Source: JAWLHA01 sp041690535 (GTDB taxonomy: Bacteria; Pseudomonadota; Gammaproteobacteria; Thiohalomonadales; Thiohalomonadaceae). From it: a DNA stretch of 21,137 nucleotides. The stretch lies in assembly GCA_041690535.1 (NCBI GenBank), contig JAWLHA010000069.1, positions 1-21,137 of the forward strand, read 5' to 3'. Made by a program: the position numbers and the translations under genes. Position 1 is the first letter of the stretch. Each line of letters opens with the position of its first letter. The notes beneath the pieces were generated by a model. It saw only the letters and a program-made list of their open reading frames with translations, was not told the origin of the DNA and made no database searches. Of this stretch, positions 14,151 to 21,137 are shown one piece after another.

Positions 14151-15599
14151 TCAGTCCTTCCGCCTCCGGAGGGCCCCCTCCGGCCGGCGAAGCTCCTTCA
14201 GTGCCCGCTCCAGCATGATATCGGTCCCTTCGCTGAACTTCTTGGGATCGAACGCAACGGCAATGTCCGGCGGAAACCCCTTGACCTCATAGTCGATTCC
14301 CTTCTCGTCCGTGTACCGCTCGCCGCTGTAGATGAGCGTCCAGCCGTTCGGCAGTTTGGCGTAGTGCTCGTCGGAGAAGTGGCCCGAGGTCGGTTCGCCT
14401 ATGAGCACTGTGCGTTCGCGGTCGCGCATGGCCATGACGAACGTCTCTCCGGCACTCAGGGTCGCCCCGCTCGTCAGTATCGCCACGGGACCTTGAAACG
14501 CTTCGTCGTAAGAGGCCTCCACGAAGGTGGGTACGGGTGGGGAGAGATCATCGTGATGCGGTCCGTTGCGTATCTGTTTGTTCCACGCCAGTGAACGCGG
14601 TCCCTTGAGAAAGCGGGCGATTTCGAGCCCTACGCTGTCGAAACCGCCTTCGTTGTTGCGCACGTCGATCACGAGGCTGCTCACCCCCGCCCGCTCGAAT
14701 TTCGAGAGGATCTTCCGCATGGACTCCCGCGCGATCCGGATGTCGATCTCCTCGTTGGAGGGGCTGGCAAAATCTGACATCGTGTCGAGGTTGATGTATC
14801 CGGTATCGCCAATACGGGTGTATCCGATGTTGCCATCTCCAAGCCACTTCATCTTCGATGTGGCGTACCTCCTGGCGACGTTTCGACTCAGGCGACGCAT
14901 CTGCTTCTCGTATTCGTAGCCCTCTTTCCAGCCATCGATGTCCTTGTCGCCTGTGTCGATGCCCGTGTGAGCGTCATTCAGCTCGCGCACCGCGCCACGT
15001 ATCGCCTTGAGAAGCTCCTTGTCGGTGGACTTATCCGAGAGGGAAGCCCCATATTCCTCCCGAATCTGCTCCCACGTCTTGCCTTCGGGAAGTCGGGTGG
15101 GAAAGGCCGCGTACTTCTCGTCCAGGATCTTCCAGAAGGTTCGGAAATTGAGGCGTGCATCAGAGGATTTCTTGGGCTTCACCCACCCTCCATCCATGTC
15201 GGACGAAGGCGTCACCGGGACGGTGGAACCGGCAAGTTTCATGTGCCCGCTGCTGACCCCGCCTGGTATTTGATTGCCGCTCCCCACGGAGGCTCTCCTC
15301 ATGCCAAGTGGCGTTGGCCCACTGTGGGGCCGATGTGCCGGAATATGCTGTGCCGGGCGGTCCGCCATGCCCCTCACGGGGGGCGGTGCACGGTCGTCGG
15401 CCCAACCCTCTTGCAACCCGCTACCAAGTGTAGAAGGCAAAAGGTGCCTTGGCCGCTCACCGCTGGGGAGCGATGCAAGGTGGCCTCCCCAGCCGGGCTC
15501 GGCCAGTTGCCCGCCGAGGGGAGCGCCCGAGGCGAATACGCCCGGCAGTGGACCCAACGCGAGGGCCAGCAGGAACGCAGAGCGGATTTCCAGCGACAT
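14151..15599 (-). CDS. Exported S41-family serine peptidase
   Basis: The 482-aa product begins with a signal peptide (MSLEIRSAFLLALALGPLPG, then VFASG), so it should act in the periplasm or outside the cell. Residues about 23-135 are low-complexity Pro/Gly-rich. The S41 fold follows: FRTFWKILDEKYAAF, DAHTGID, GYINLDTM, VIDVRNNEGG, and the nucleophile motif TSGATLSAGETF with S382. VLIGEPTSG, LPNGWTL and KGFPPDI complete the family pattern. No clear PDZ domain is seen, so it resembles tricorn/tail-specific relatives rather than canonical CtpA. ATG 15599 is fixed by GAGGAAGGA directly upstream. It may share a transcript with the phosphopantetheinyl transferase gene. A role in trimming or degrading the poly-amino acid, or in self-protection, is a guess from position; general envelope proteolysis is the alternative. 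Confidence 0.82.
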   Translation of the reverse strand: MSLEIRSAFLLALALGPLPGVFASGAPLGGQLAEPGWGGHLASLPSGERPRHLLPSTLGSGLQEGWADDRAPPPVRGMADRPAQHIPAHRPHSGPTPLGMRRASVGSGNQIPGGVSSGHMKLAGSTVPVTPSSDMDGGWVKPKKSSDARLNFRTFWKILDEKYAAFPTRLPEGKTWEQIREEYGASLSDKSTDKELLKAIRGAVRELNDAHTGIDTGDKDIDGWKEGYEYEKQMRRLSRNVARRYATSKMKWLGDGNIGYTRIGDTGYINLDTMSDFASPSNEEIDIRIARESMRKILSKFERAGVSSLVIDVRNNEGGFDSVGLEIARFLKGPRSLAWNKQIRNGPHHDDLSPPVPTFVEASYDEAFQGPVAILTSGATLSAGETFVMAMRDRERTVLIGEPTSGHFSDEHYAKLPNGWTLIYSGERYTDEKGIDYEVKGFPPDIAVAFDPKKFSEGTDIMLERALKELRRPEGALRRRKD

Positions 15600-15911
15600 G
15601 CTTCCTTCCTCGGGTTTCCCCGTCCAGGCCCGTCCAAATGTGAGATGCGGCCCGCTTGCAAAGTCGGCCCCGACGGCCGGCACAGCGACCAGTGCGGCCA
15701 ACCTGTGGACCGGTCGCGCGTAACTCCGCAGGCGAAGGGCATAGCCGCCTGAGGGCGGACCCTTGCGGTCTCCGTAGACTCAAGAGCGGGTTCGTCGGGA
15801 TGACCGGGTCGAGGCAGGCAGTTCCTTGCCCACGCCCCGGCTGGATCGGAGGGTCAGACCCACGCTCCGCCAAGTCGGGGCGTTCGCCCCTGGCTGACGC
15901 ATTCAGCCTAG
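15600..15911. other. Intergenic region upstream of the S41 peptidase gene, no gene seen
   Basis: I see no coding signal here. A compact hairpin (GGGGC, GTTC loop, GCCCC at 15877-15890) is present, without a U-tract. The minus-strand promoter of the peptidase gene should lie here, but no convincing -35/-10 pair stands out. Confidence 0.4.
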
Positions 15912-15919
15912 AAGAATAG

Positions 15920-16052
15920 GTAACTGCTCACCCAAGTAATCACGAACGGTACCGAAAATCCGTCATCCCCGCGAAGGCGGGGATCCATGGGAGTGTGCTT
16001 CTGTTCATTGGATTCCCGCCTACGCGGGAATGACGGGGGAGTGAGTAGTTAC
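15920..16052. mobile_element. 133-bp MITE with 8-bp target duplication
   Basis: The terminal repeats GTAACTGCTCAC (15920-15931) and GTGAGTAGTTAC (16041-16052) pair at 11 of 12 positions. The octamer AAGAATAG abuts both ends exactly (15912-15919 and 16053-16060), a target-site duplication. Inside is a 27-bp imperfect inverted repeat (15961-15987 and 16009-16035) starting CGTCATCCCCGCG, a palindrome type widely scattered in proteobacterial genomes. It encodes no protein and lies downstream of the HD-GYP gene. Confidence 0.8.
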
Positions 16053-16097
16053 AAGAATAGAACGATTTGGGGAGACGGGGCGCCGCGATAGTCGGGG

Positions 16098-17234
16098 TTA
16101 GCCGAACGTATCCTCGGCGAAGCGCCGCTGGATCTGTTCGACCTTCTCCCGGTTCCTTATGAGCGCCTCCACGCAGTCGGCGTCGAGTTGATCTCCGGCC
16201 AGGCGGCGCAGCAGCTCGATGGCCTTCTCGTTGCTCCAGGCCTCCTTGTAGGGGCGCTGGCTGGTGAGGGCGTCAAAAATGTCGGCCACTGCGACAATCC
16301 GCGCCTCGATGGGGATGGCATCGCCCCTCAGCCCCTTGGGATAGCCACTGCCGTTCAGGGTCTCGTGGTGGAACTCGGCGATGTTGCGCAGGACGTCGAT
16401 GTGGTGGAAGTCGGCAAGCTCGAAATTCTCGAGCATGGCATCGATGATGAGCCGCCCCTTCTCGGGGTGGCGCTTCATGATTTCGTACTCGTCCGCGGTG
16501 AGGGCTCCCCGCTTGAGCAGGATCTCATCGGGGATGCCAATCTTGCCGATGTCGTGCAGCGGCGAGAACATGAAGACCTGTTCCACGAATTCATCGCTGA
16601 AGCCGTACTGTGGGGCGAGCTCGAGGGCGATGATCCGGGAATAGCGCGACATGCGGTCAAGATGGGTTCCGGTCTCGTAGTCCCGGTGGTGGGTGATGTC
16701 GCTGGCGGTCTTGACCGCGGCAAGGAGCGTGCGGAAGCTTTCCATTTCGCTGATCACCAGTAGCGAAAGCAGGTGGGCGAAGATATCCAGGTCGTGAAGT
16801 ACCGGGGCATCCATGACCCCCTTTTCGTAGGAGTTGAAGAAAATGAGCCCGAAGAACTCGCCATTGCGATACATCGGCAGGGTATAACTGGCACCATAGC
16901 CCTGACTGAGCAGCCGCTGGGAGTGGACCTTGCGGCTTTCGGCCAGCATGCGGAGGTCGTTGATGACTCGCGGCTTGCCCGACGCGACCACATCCTGCAG
17001 GGAGGGGGCTTCGGCAAGTTTGGCCTGGTAGTGGCAGAGGGGCTGCTCACCGCCGCTGCTGTGGATGAAGGTCTTGAGCAGGTCTGTCTTGGCGTCGTGG
17101 AGGGCGACGGCAATTCGCTCGATAAAGGGGTGGCGGCTTCGCACCACCGCATGAATGCGCTCCAGCTTTTCAGACACCGGTATGTTGTCGTTCAGGGCCG
17201 CCAGGGTGTCTTCTTTGAAGCGGATCTCGGACAT
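16098..17234 (-). CDS. GAF-HD-GYP protein, probable cyclic-di-GMP phosphodiesterase
   Basis: The 378-aa cytosolic protein has a GAF-like sensor region (about 20-165) and an HD-GYP domain (about 180-360). The key residues are intact: H189-type helix start, H227-D228 in PLHDIGKIGIPD, H257, H289-H290-E291, and N294-G-S-G-Y-P299. It should hydrolyse c-di-GMP to pGpG or GMP and so favour motility over biofilm; the GAF ligand is unknown. It starts at ATG 17234 after a purine-rich AGGGAAAGGGGGAG. A good sigma70-type promoter lies in the 105-bp gap before it, so it can be expressed apart from the upstream DUF1614 gene. Confidence 0.87.
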   Translation of the reverse strand: MSEIRFKEDTLAALNDNIPVSEKLERIHAVVRSRHPFIERIAVALHDAKTDLLKTFIHSSGGEQPLCHYQAKLAEAPSLQDVVASGKPRVINDLRMLAESRKVHSQRLLSQGYGASYTLPMYRNGEFFGLIFFNSYEKGVMDAPVLHDLDIFAHLLSLLVISEMESFRTLLAAVKTASDITHHRDYETGTHLDRMSRYSRIIALELAPQYGFSDEFVEQVFMFSPLHDIGKIGIPDEILLKRGALTADEYEIMKRHPEKGRLIIDAMLENFELADFHHIDVLRNIAEFHHETLNGSGYPKGLRGDAIPIEARIVAVADIFDALTSQRPYKEAWSNEKAIELLRRLAGDQLDADCVEALIRNREKVEQIQRRFAEDTFG

Positions 17235-17291
17235 CTCCCCCTTTCCCTCGCATCCAGTCCATTTGCCGTCGTCGGCGTCTCGTTTCGCCCA

Positions 17292-17320
17292 GTTATATCA
17301 GGTACGAACAGCGGCGCCAA
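17292..17320 (-). promoter_or_regulatory. Sigma70-type promoter for the HD-GYP gene
   Basis: On the minus strand TTGGCG (17320-17315), a 17-nt spacer and TATAAC (17297-17292) form a well-spaced -35/-10 pair. The ATG is 58 nt further on. It lies just upstream of the gene in an otherwise plain gap. Confidence 0.55.
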
Positions 17321-17339
17321 CAGAGCGTCCTGCCCGGAT

Positions 17340-18008
17340 TCAGGCAAGCAGGACCGCGACGATGCCGGTGATGAAGATCCCATCGAAGGTGCCCGCGCCA
17401 CCGATGGAGGCAACGGCGGTTCCGAGGCGGCGGATGTCCTTGAGGCGCAGCAGATCAGCCCCGACCAGCACCCCAAGGGTACCGCTCACGTAGGCCAGCG
17501 GGGCACTGAGCTCCGGGGCGATGAGGATGGCGAAGAGGGCGGCGCTGAGTGGCGCAACGAACACCGGCATGCCGATGCCCACGCCGGGCACGGGCCGGCT
17601 GAAGAGATAGCTCACGGCGCTGACGCCGGCGACCCCGGCCAAGGCCTCCAGCGGGGCAATGGGATTGTGCCCCAGGAGGTAGAGTGAAAAGCTGGCCGGA
17701 ATGAGCGCCCCGCCCACGTTGACGGCGATGAGGGTGCGGCCTCGGTACTCCAGTTGGGGGAAGCGCCACAGTCGCCCCAGCGGGGGCATGGCGCCGGGGC
17801 GGGGCGGTCCCGACTTGAGCTGGAACAGGGGCAGGTTGATGAGGCTTCCCGCGAGGGAGCTGAACAGCAGGAGAAAGCCCGAGCCTTGGGAGAGCCCTAG
17901 TTTGCCAAAGGCGACGCTGACCAAACCGATCTGGACCAGGGCGAGGAGAAAGCCGAGGCCCAGGAGCAGAAGCAGCAGATTGAGTGGAAAAAAGGGGGCG
18001 CGCATCAT
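17340..18008 (-). CDS. DUF1614 family integral membrane protein
   Basis: The 222-aa protein is mostly hydrophobic, with about six to seven membrane segments. The first (PLNLLLLLLGLGFLLALVQI) is followed by GSLINLPLF, then NVGGALIP, GMPVFVAPLSAA, and a C-terminal IGGAGTFDGIFITGIVAVLLA. This layout matches my memory of DUF1614 proteins, whose function is unknown. Start ATG 18008 or 18005; the open frame runs further upstream into the neighbouring gene's sequence and is not used. It follows the PRPP synthetase-like gene by 79 nt on the same strand and is probably cotranscribed. Confidence 0.7.
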   Translation of the reverse strand: MMRAPFFPLNLLLLLLGLGFLLALVQIGLVSVAFGKLGLSQGSGFLLLFSSLAGSLINLPLFQLKSGPPRPGAMPPLGRLWRFPQLEYRGRTLIAVNVGGALIPASFSLYLLGHNPIAPLEALAGVAGVSAVSYLFSRPVPGVGIGMPVFVAPLSAALFAILIAPELSAPLAYVSGTLGVLVGADLLRLKDIRRLGTAVASIGGAGTFDGIFITGIVAVLLA

Positions 18009-18087
18009 CCCGGGTCTTTCGGACGTTGCGCGGGCCACGTGCGGCCCGCTGGCGTTCCCTTTTACGCTAGCAGCCGACGGGGAGGGG

Positions 18088-18987
18088 TCAAGGGGAGACG
18101 AGTTGGCGCACCGCCAGCGCCAGCGCTTGGTCGAGGGCCACGGCGTTGCTGGGGTGGGCGATGGAATCGCTGCTCCAGACGTGGTCGATGCCCGCTTCTC
18201 GCAGCTGCGGGGCGGTGTCCGGCGCGAACAGCGCGTGGGTGATGAGGCAGTCCACACGGGCCGCGCCGGCCTTGCGCAGCTGGCGAGCCACGGACATCAG
18301 GGTGTGCCCGGTGCTCGCCATGTCGTCCACCAGCACCACCGAGGCATCGTGGTATTGGGCTGAAGGCAGGCAGGTTTCCACCTCTTTGTCCCCCAGCCGT
18401 TGCTTGGTGGCCACCACGAAATCCAGGCCGGCGGCGCGGGCGATGGTGCTGACCCACTGTGCCGACTCCTCGTCCGGCCCCACCAGCAGGGTGGTGCCGC
18501 GCCGGGTTGTGAGGAATTCGGCCATGGCGGGGCCGGCCGAGAGGCAGACGGCGGCGGTGCGGGGCATCACCTCTTCGAGACTGGTGATGCGATGCAGATG
18601 GGGATCGACGGTTACGATGCCATCGAACAGCTCGCCGAGGAACCGCCCCACGATGCGCTGACTGACCGCCTCACCCGGATTGAAGGCGATGTCCTGGCGC
18701 ATGTAGCAGAGATACGGGGCGACGAGGATGAGGCGGCCTGCTCCCAGTTCCCGTGCGGTTTCGGCGGCCAACATCAGTTCCACCAGTTTGTCGTTGGGCT
18801 GGTTGAGGCTGCGGCAGAAGATCACCGTCGGCGGGAGCTCGGGCGGCAGTGTCACCCGAGCCTCGCCGTCGGGGAACCGATGCAGGGTGACTCGCCCGTA
18901 GGGATAGTCGAGACGCTCGGCCAGTCGTTTGCCTTGGGGTTCGAAATCCTCGAACCCCAGCACCAGGGGTGGGTGGGGATAGGCCAT
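18088..18987 (-). CDS. Ribose-phosphate pyrophosphokinase-like protein (PRPP synthetase family)
   Basis: It belongs to the PRPP synthetase/phosphoribosyltransferase fold. Residues typical of the family include HRFPDGEARV (36-45), the ATP-binding region YLCYMRQDIAF (92-102), the VDPHLHR segment (127-133), the flexible-loop-like TKQRLGDKEV (194-203), and the PRPP loop VVLVDDMASTGHT (217-229). The short catalytic loop recalls archaeal-type rather than classical bacterial Prs. At 299 aa it is near normal length. I prefer ATG 18987 (AGAAGA upstream) over GTG 19008, which would start only 5 nt after the upstream stop. It follows the phosphorylase gene directly, which implies a shared role in nucleotide-ribose metabolism. 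Confidence 0.82.
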   Translation of the reverse strand: MAYPHPPLVLGFEDFEPQGKRLAERLDYPYGRVTLHRFPDGEARVTLPPELPPTVIFCRSLNQPNDKLVELMLAAETARELGAGRLILVAPYLCYMRQDIAFNPGEAVSQRIVGRFLGELFDGIVTVDPHLHRITSLEEVMPRTAAVCLSAGPAMAEFLTTRRGTTLLVGPDEESAQWVSTIARAAGLDFVVATKQRLGDKEVETCLPSAQYHDASVVLVDDMASTGHTLMSVARQLRKAGAARVDCLITHALFAPDTAPQLREAGIDHVWSSDSIAHPSNAVALDQALALAVRQLVSP

Positions 18988-19013
18988 GGTCCGGTGTTCT
19001 TCTGTCACTCGAG

Positions 19014-20564
19014 TCAGAACTCCATGTAGGTCTTGTCCACTGCGGTGGCCTCACCGATGGTGTAGCCGCTGCTCTTCTCCGTCAACGCTTGGGCGAAGTT
19101 GAAGTCGGACCGGTATTCCGCATGCACGCGATAAAGTGGCTCGCCCGCTTCGACGCGGTCACCGAGCTTCTTGAACAGATCGACCCCGGCCCCTTTGTCC
19201 ATGGGGGCGCCGGCCAGGCGTGCCAGTTTGGCGATGTGGTAATTGTCTATGCTGGTCACCACGCCGTCGGTTTCGGCGCACACCTCGAAGGTGAGATTGC
19301 CCAAGTGGTGGCTTCGCTCCTGGGGACCCTGGGCCGCCATGATGTCTTGCATCTTCTGCAGGGCGCGGCCCGAGTCGAGGATGTCGCGGGCGATGGAGTA
19401 ACCGTAGCCGCCGCGTACGTCCGGGTCGAACTCGAGAATGCGACCGGCGAGCCGCAGTGCTTTTTGCCGCAGGTCCGAAGGGCCGTCCGGATCGTTGTGG
19501 AGCACCTGCATGACGTCGCGGGCCTCCAGCACCGGGCCGATTCCCCGGCCCACCGGCTGCGCGCCATCGGTGATGATCACCTCCAGGTGGATGCCCATGC
19601 GGTCGCCGATGTATTCGAACAGCTTGCGCAGCTGCAGCGCCTCGCGCATGTGCCGCACCTTGGCGGTGGGGCCGACCGGCACATCGATGAGCAGGTGGGT
19701 GGAGCCGGCCGCGAGCTTTTTGGAGAGGATGGAGGCGACCATCTGCCCCTGGGAGTCGATGCCCAGGGGGCGTTCCACCGAGATGAGAATGTCATCGGCG
19801 GGGGCAAGCCGCGCATTGCCTCCCCAGGCCAGGCAGGCACGATGGCGGCGCACGATGTCGTGCAGTTCGTCGGGGGAGAGGTCGACCTTGCAGAAGACCT
19901 CCATTGTATCGGCAGTGCCGGCGGGGGAGGTGATGGCGCGGCTGGAGGTCTTGGGCATTATCATGCCGTGGGCCGCCACGATAGGCACCACCAGCATGGT
20001 GGTGCGATTGCCGGGAATGCCCCCGATGCAGTGCTTGTCCACCACCAGCGGTTCGTGCCAGTCGAGTCGCTCGCCCGACTCGGTCATGGCCCGGGTCAGG
20101 TGGAGGATCTCCTCCCGGTCCAGACCGGTCTGGCCGGAGGCGACCAGGAATGCGGCCATTTCCATCTTGGAGTAGCGGCTCCCGGTGATGTCGGCAATGA
20201 TGTGGCGAAAATCGGATAAAGTCAGGCGTTCACCGACGATCTTGCGGCGAACCGCATCCATGGAGGCGGGCATTTCCGCCTGTGCCACCCTGACGGACAC
20301 CCCCGCGGGGAGCCCCAGTTGCGCAAAGGCCTGTTCGGAGAGGCCCAGTTGATCGGACCCGACGATGGCCGGGTCGTCCACCACGTTAAGCACCGCGTGG
20401 ATGCGGTTGCCGTTGGCGCTGATCTCCACTTTGGTGAGGGCCTGGAAGCCTTCGGCCCGGTAGATCTCGCAATCGCGGTGCATGTAGGCCACGTTTTCCC
20501 GGTAGGTGTCAATGGCCACACGGCAGAGGGTGAGTGTATCGGCGTGTCGGTTCGGTGCGCTCAT
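19014..20564 (-). CDS. Thymidine/AMP phosphorylase family protein (AMP phosphorylase-like)
   Basis: It would split a nucleoside or nucleoside monophosphate with phosphate into base and sugar phosphate. The family core is clear: SRYSKMEMAAFL, VVDKHCIGGIPGNRTT (174-189), KTSSRAITSPAGTADTMEV (205-223), ARDVMQVL and a C-terminal domain with GVVTSIDNYHIAKLARLAGAP. At 516 aa it is longer than E. coli DeoA (440) and close to archaeal AMP phosphorylase, which has an extra N-terminal domain of some 85 residues, as here. AMP phosphorylase makes ribose 1,5-bisphosphate. ATG 20564 is chosen over the open frame back to 20642. The ribosome-binding site is weak. A MITE sits 81 bp upstream of the start and may alter its promoter. 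Confidence 0.82.
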   Translation of the reverse strand: MSAPNRHADTLTLCRVAIDTYRENVAYMHRDCEIYRAEGFQALTKVEISANGNRIHAVLNVVDDPAIVGSDQLGLSEQAFAQLGLPAGVSVRVAQAEMPASMDAVRRKIVGERLTLSDFRHIIADITGSRYSKMEMAAFLVASGQTGLDREEILHLTRAMTESGERLDWHEPLVVDKHCIGGIPGNRTTMLVVPIVAAHGMIMPKTSSRAITSPAGTADTMEVFCKVDLSPDELHDIVRRHRACLAWGGNARLAPADDILISVERPLGIDSQGQMVASILSKKLAAGSTHLLIDVPVGPTAKVRHMREALQLRKLFEYIGDRMGIHLEVIITDGAQPVGRGIGPVLEARDVMQVLHNDPDGPSDLRQKALRLAGRILEFDPDVRGGYGYSIARDILDSGRALQKMQDIMAAQGPQERSHHLGNLTFEVCAETDGVVTSIDNYHIAKLARLAGAPMDKGAGVDLFKKLGDRVEAGEPLYRVHAEYRSDFNFAQALTEKSSGYTIGEATAVDKTYMEF

Positions 20565-20644
20565 GGGTGAAACATACCACAGGCCCGCAGGCATGTTAGT
20601 GCGCGCGGTGCCCCGCCTGACGTGAAGTGAGCGACACGTCACGC

Positions 20645-20906
20645 CAGGGTAAACGCATATTCACGTCATGGCCGTGCTGTGAGCGATGTAAGTCCTTGAA
20701 AGCAGGTCGTCGGCCGCATGGATGGGTGCTGACGCACTTATGCCGCGGGAGGGCAGGATGCCCGGAGCGGCCGCGGCCGTCGAGCGTACAGGGATGAAAG
20801 ATGATTGCTCCTGCATAATCTTCACTCCCGACATCCATGTCGGTCGTATTCACAAGGTACCTGCTTTCAAGGACTTACATCGCTCCTGGGTTATGCGTTT
20901 ACCCTG
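20645..20906. mobile_element. MITE-like element, copy 2 (262 bp, 10-bp target duplication)
   Basis: Ends are CAGGGTAAACGCATA (20645-20659) and its complement (20892-20906). CACGTCACGC flanks both sides exactly (20635-20644 and 20907-20916). The inner 27-bp inverted repeat lies at 20681-20707 and 20859-20885 and encloses the same core, in the same orientation, as copy 1 at 4007-4274. The arms between outer and inner repeats are swapped relative to copy 1. It encodes no transposase; short open frames inside it have no support. Confidence 0.88.
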
Positions 20907-21040
20907 CACGTCACGCAAACTCTGCAGCCGGGCAGAACTACTCGGCCGCATTGCCGCGCAAGTGGGGCGGATGTGCCGCGGCGCCCCGTTCGTGCCTCAC
21001 CCCAGCGGTTTCCCGGATTCCGCTGCACTCCATCCGGGCT
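20907..21040. other. Intergenic DNA between MITE and composite palindrome, no gene seen
   Basis: Part of the 573-bp gene-free end of the window (20565-21137). Apart from the second copy of the target duplication (20907-20916) I find no coding signal, promoter or RNA in this piece. Confidence 0.4.
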
Positions 21041-21137
21041 AGAGCACCGAACAGATAAATCCGACGCGCCCAACATGTAGGGTGGATAAGCGCAGCGCAT
21101 CCACCAATTCGACGCCGCACGGTGGATGCGCTGCGCT
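21041..21137. repeat. Composite palindrome, second copy, cut by the window end
   Basis: The tag AGAGCACCGAACAGATAA starts at 21041. The left half through the plus-oriented unit (21081-21105) matches 108-174 with only a few changes. The 15-nt spacer (21106-21120) is the exact reverse complement of the spacer at 175-189. A minus-oriented unit begins at 21121 and runs off the window. Confidence 0.8.

Noticed and set aside
18009..18257. N-terminal extension of the DUF1614 protein to 18257
   Set aside because: The extension overlaps the 3' end of the PRPP synthetase-like gene in another frame and has shadow-like Ser/Arg/Pro composition. The hydrophobic start at 18008 is natural.
20618..20641. TGACGTG/CACGTCA hairpin upstream of the phosphorylase gene as an operator or terminator
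   Set aside because: The right arm is part of the 10-bp target duplication of the MITE. It may be a feature of the insertion target, with no other evidence for function.
20722..21042. Small proteins encoded within MITE copy 2
   Set aside because: The matching frame in copy 1 differs, neither has a ribosome-binding site, and the DNA is explained by inverted repeats.

Overview
The window is GC-rich DNA, most likely from a gammaproteobacterium. The support is the YbbO-like dehydrogenase, the EctB-like transaminase, a TolC-family outer-membrane protein and the style of the REP/MITE repeats. A cytosolic-type [NiFe] hydrogenase and an AMP-phosphorylase/PRPP-synthetase pair would suit a sulfur-oxidising or phototrophic (Chromatiales-like) lineage, but that is inference only. 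No rRNA, tRNA, CRISPR array or transposase gene is seen.

Layout, left to right. (1) 1-346: a cluster of palindromic repeats. (2) 347-2893: a tight, overlapping three-gene [NiFe] hydrogenase operon (small subunit, large subunit, maturation protease), apparently without its diaphorase genes. (3) 3074-3925, minus strand: a YbbO-like short-chain dehydrogenase. A 268-bp MITE with a 10-bp target duplication (4007-4274) lies just upstream of it. (4) 4275-5035: a long leader region. (5) 5036-15599: the notable part. An EctB-type diaminobutyrate transaminase overlaps by 11 nt a 1389-aa membrane NRPS-like protein with the architecture of epsilon-poly-L-lysine synthetase (adenylation, carrier, then six membrane segments alternating with three beta-helix-like domains). 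A TolC-family outer-membrane protein with duplicated N-terminal modules follows. Convergent to it are an Sfp-type phosphopantetheinyl transferase and an exported S41 peptidase. (6) 15920-16052: a 133-bp MITE with an 8-bp target duplication. (7) 16098-20564, minus strand: AMP/thymidine phosphorylase, PRPP synthetase-like protein, DUF1614 membrane protein and GAF-HD-GYP phosphodiesterase. (8) 20645-21137: a second copy of the 265-bp MITE and a second copy of the composite palindrome seen at the left edge.

How the genes could work together. The transaminase would turn aspartate semialdehyde into L-2,4-diaminobutyrate (DAB). No ectA or ectC is present, so DAB is probably not destined for ectoine. 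The overlapping Pls-like synthetase would activate DAB on its adenylation domain, load it on the carrier domain primed by the nearby phosphopantetheinyl transferase, and join monomers at the inner membrane. The product would be a cationic poly-DAB-type homopolymer. The TolC-family protein could carry it across the outer membrane, and the S41 peptidase might process the polymer or protect the producer. This reading as a Gram-negative poly(amino acid) cluster is the main hypothesis; the substrate and the roles of the TolC and S41 proteins are inferred.

Three independent repeat families show signs of mobility: exact target-site duplications around three MITEs, and inverted cores or spacers between flanking inverted repeats in two of the families.
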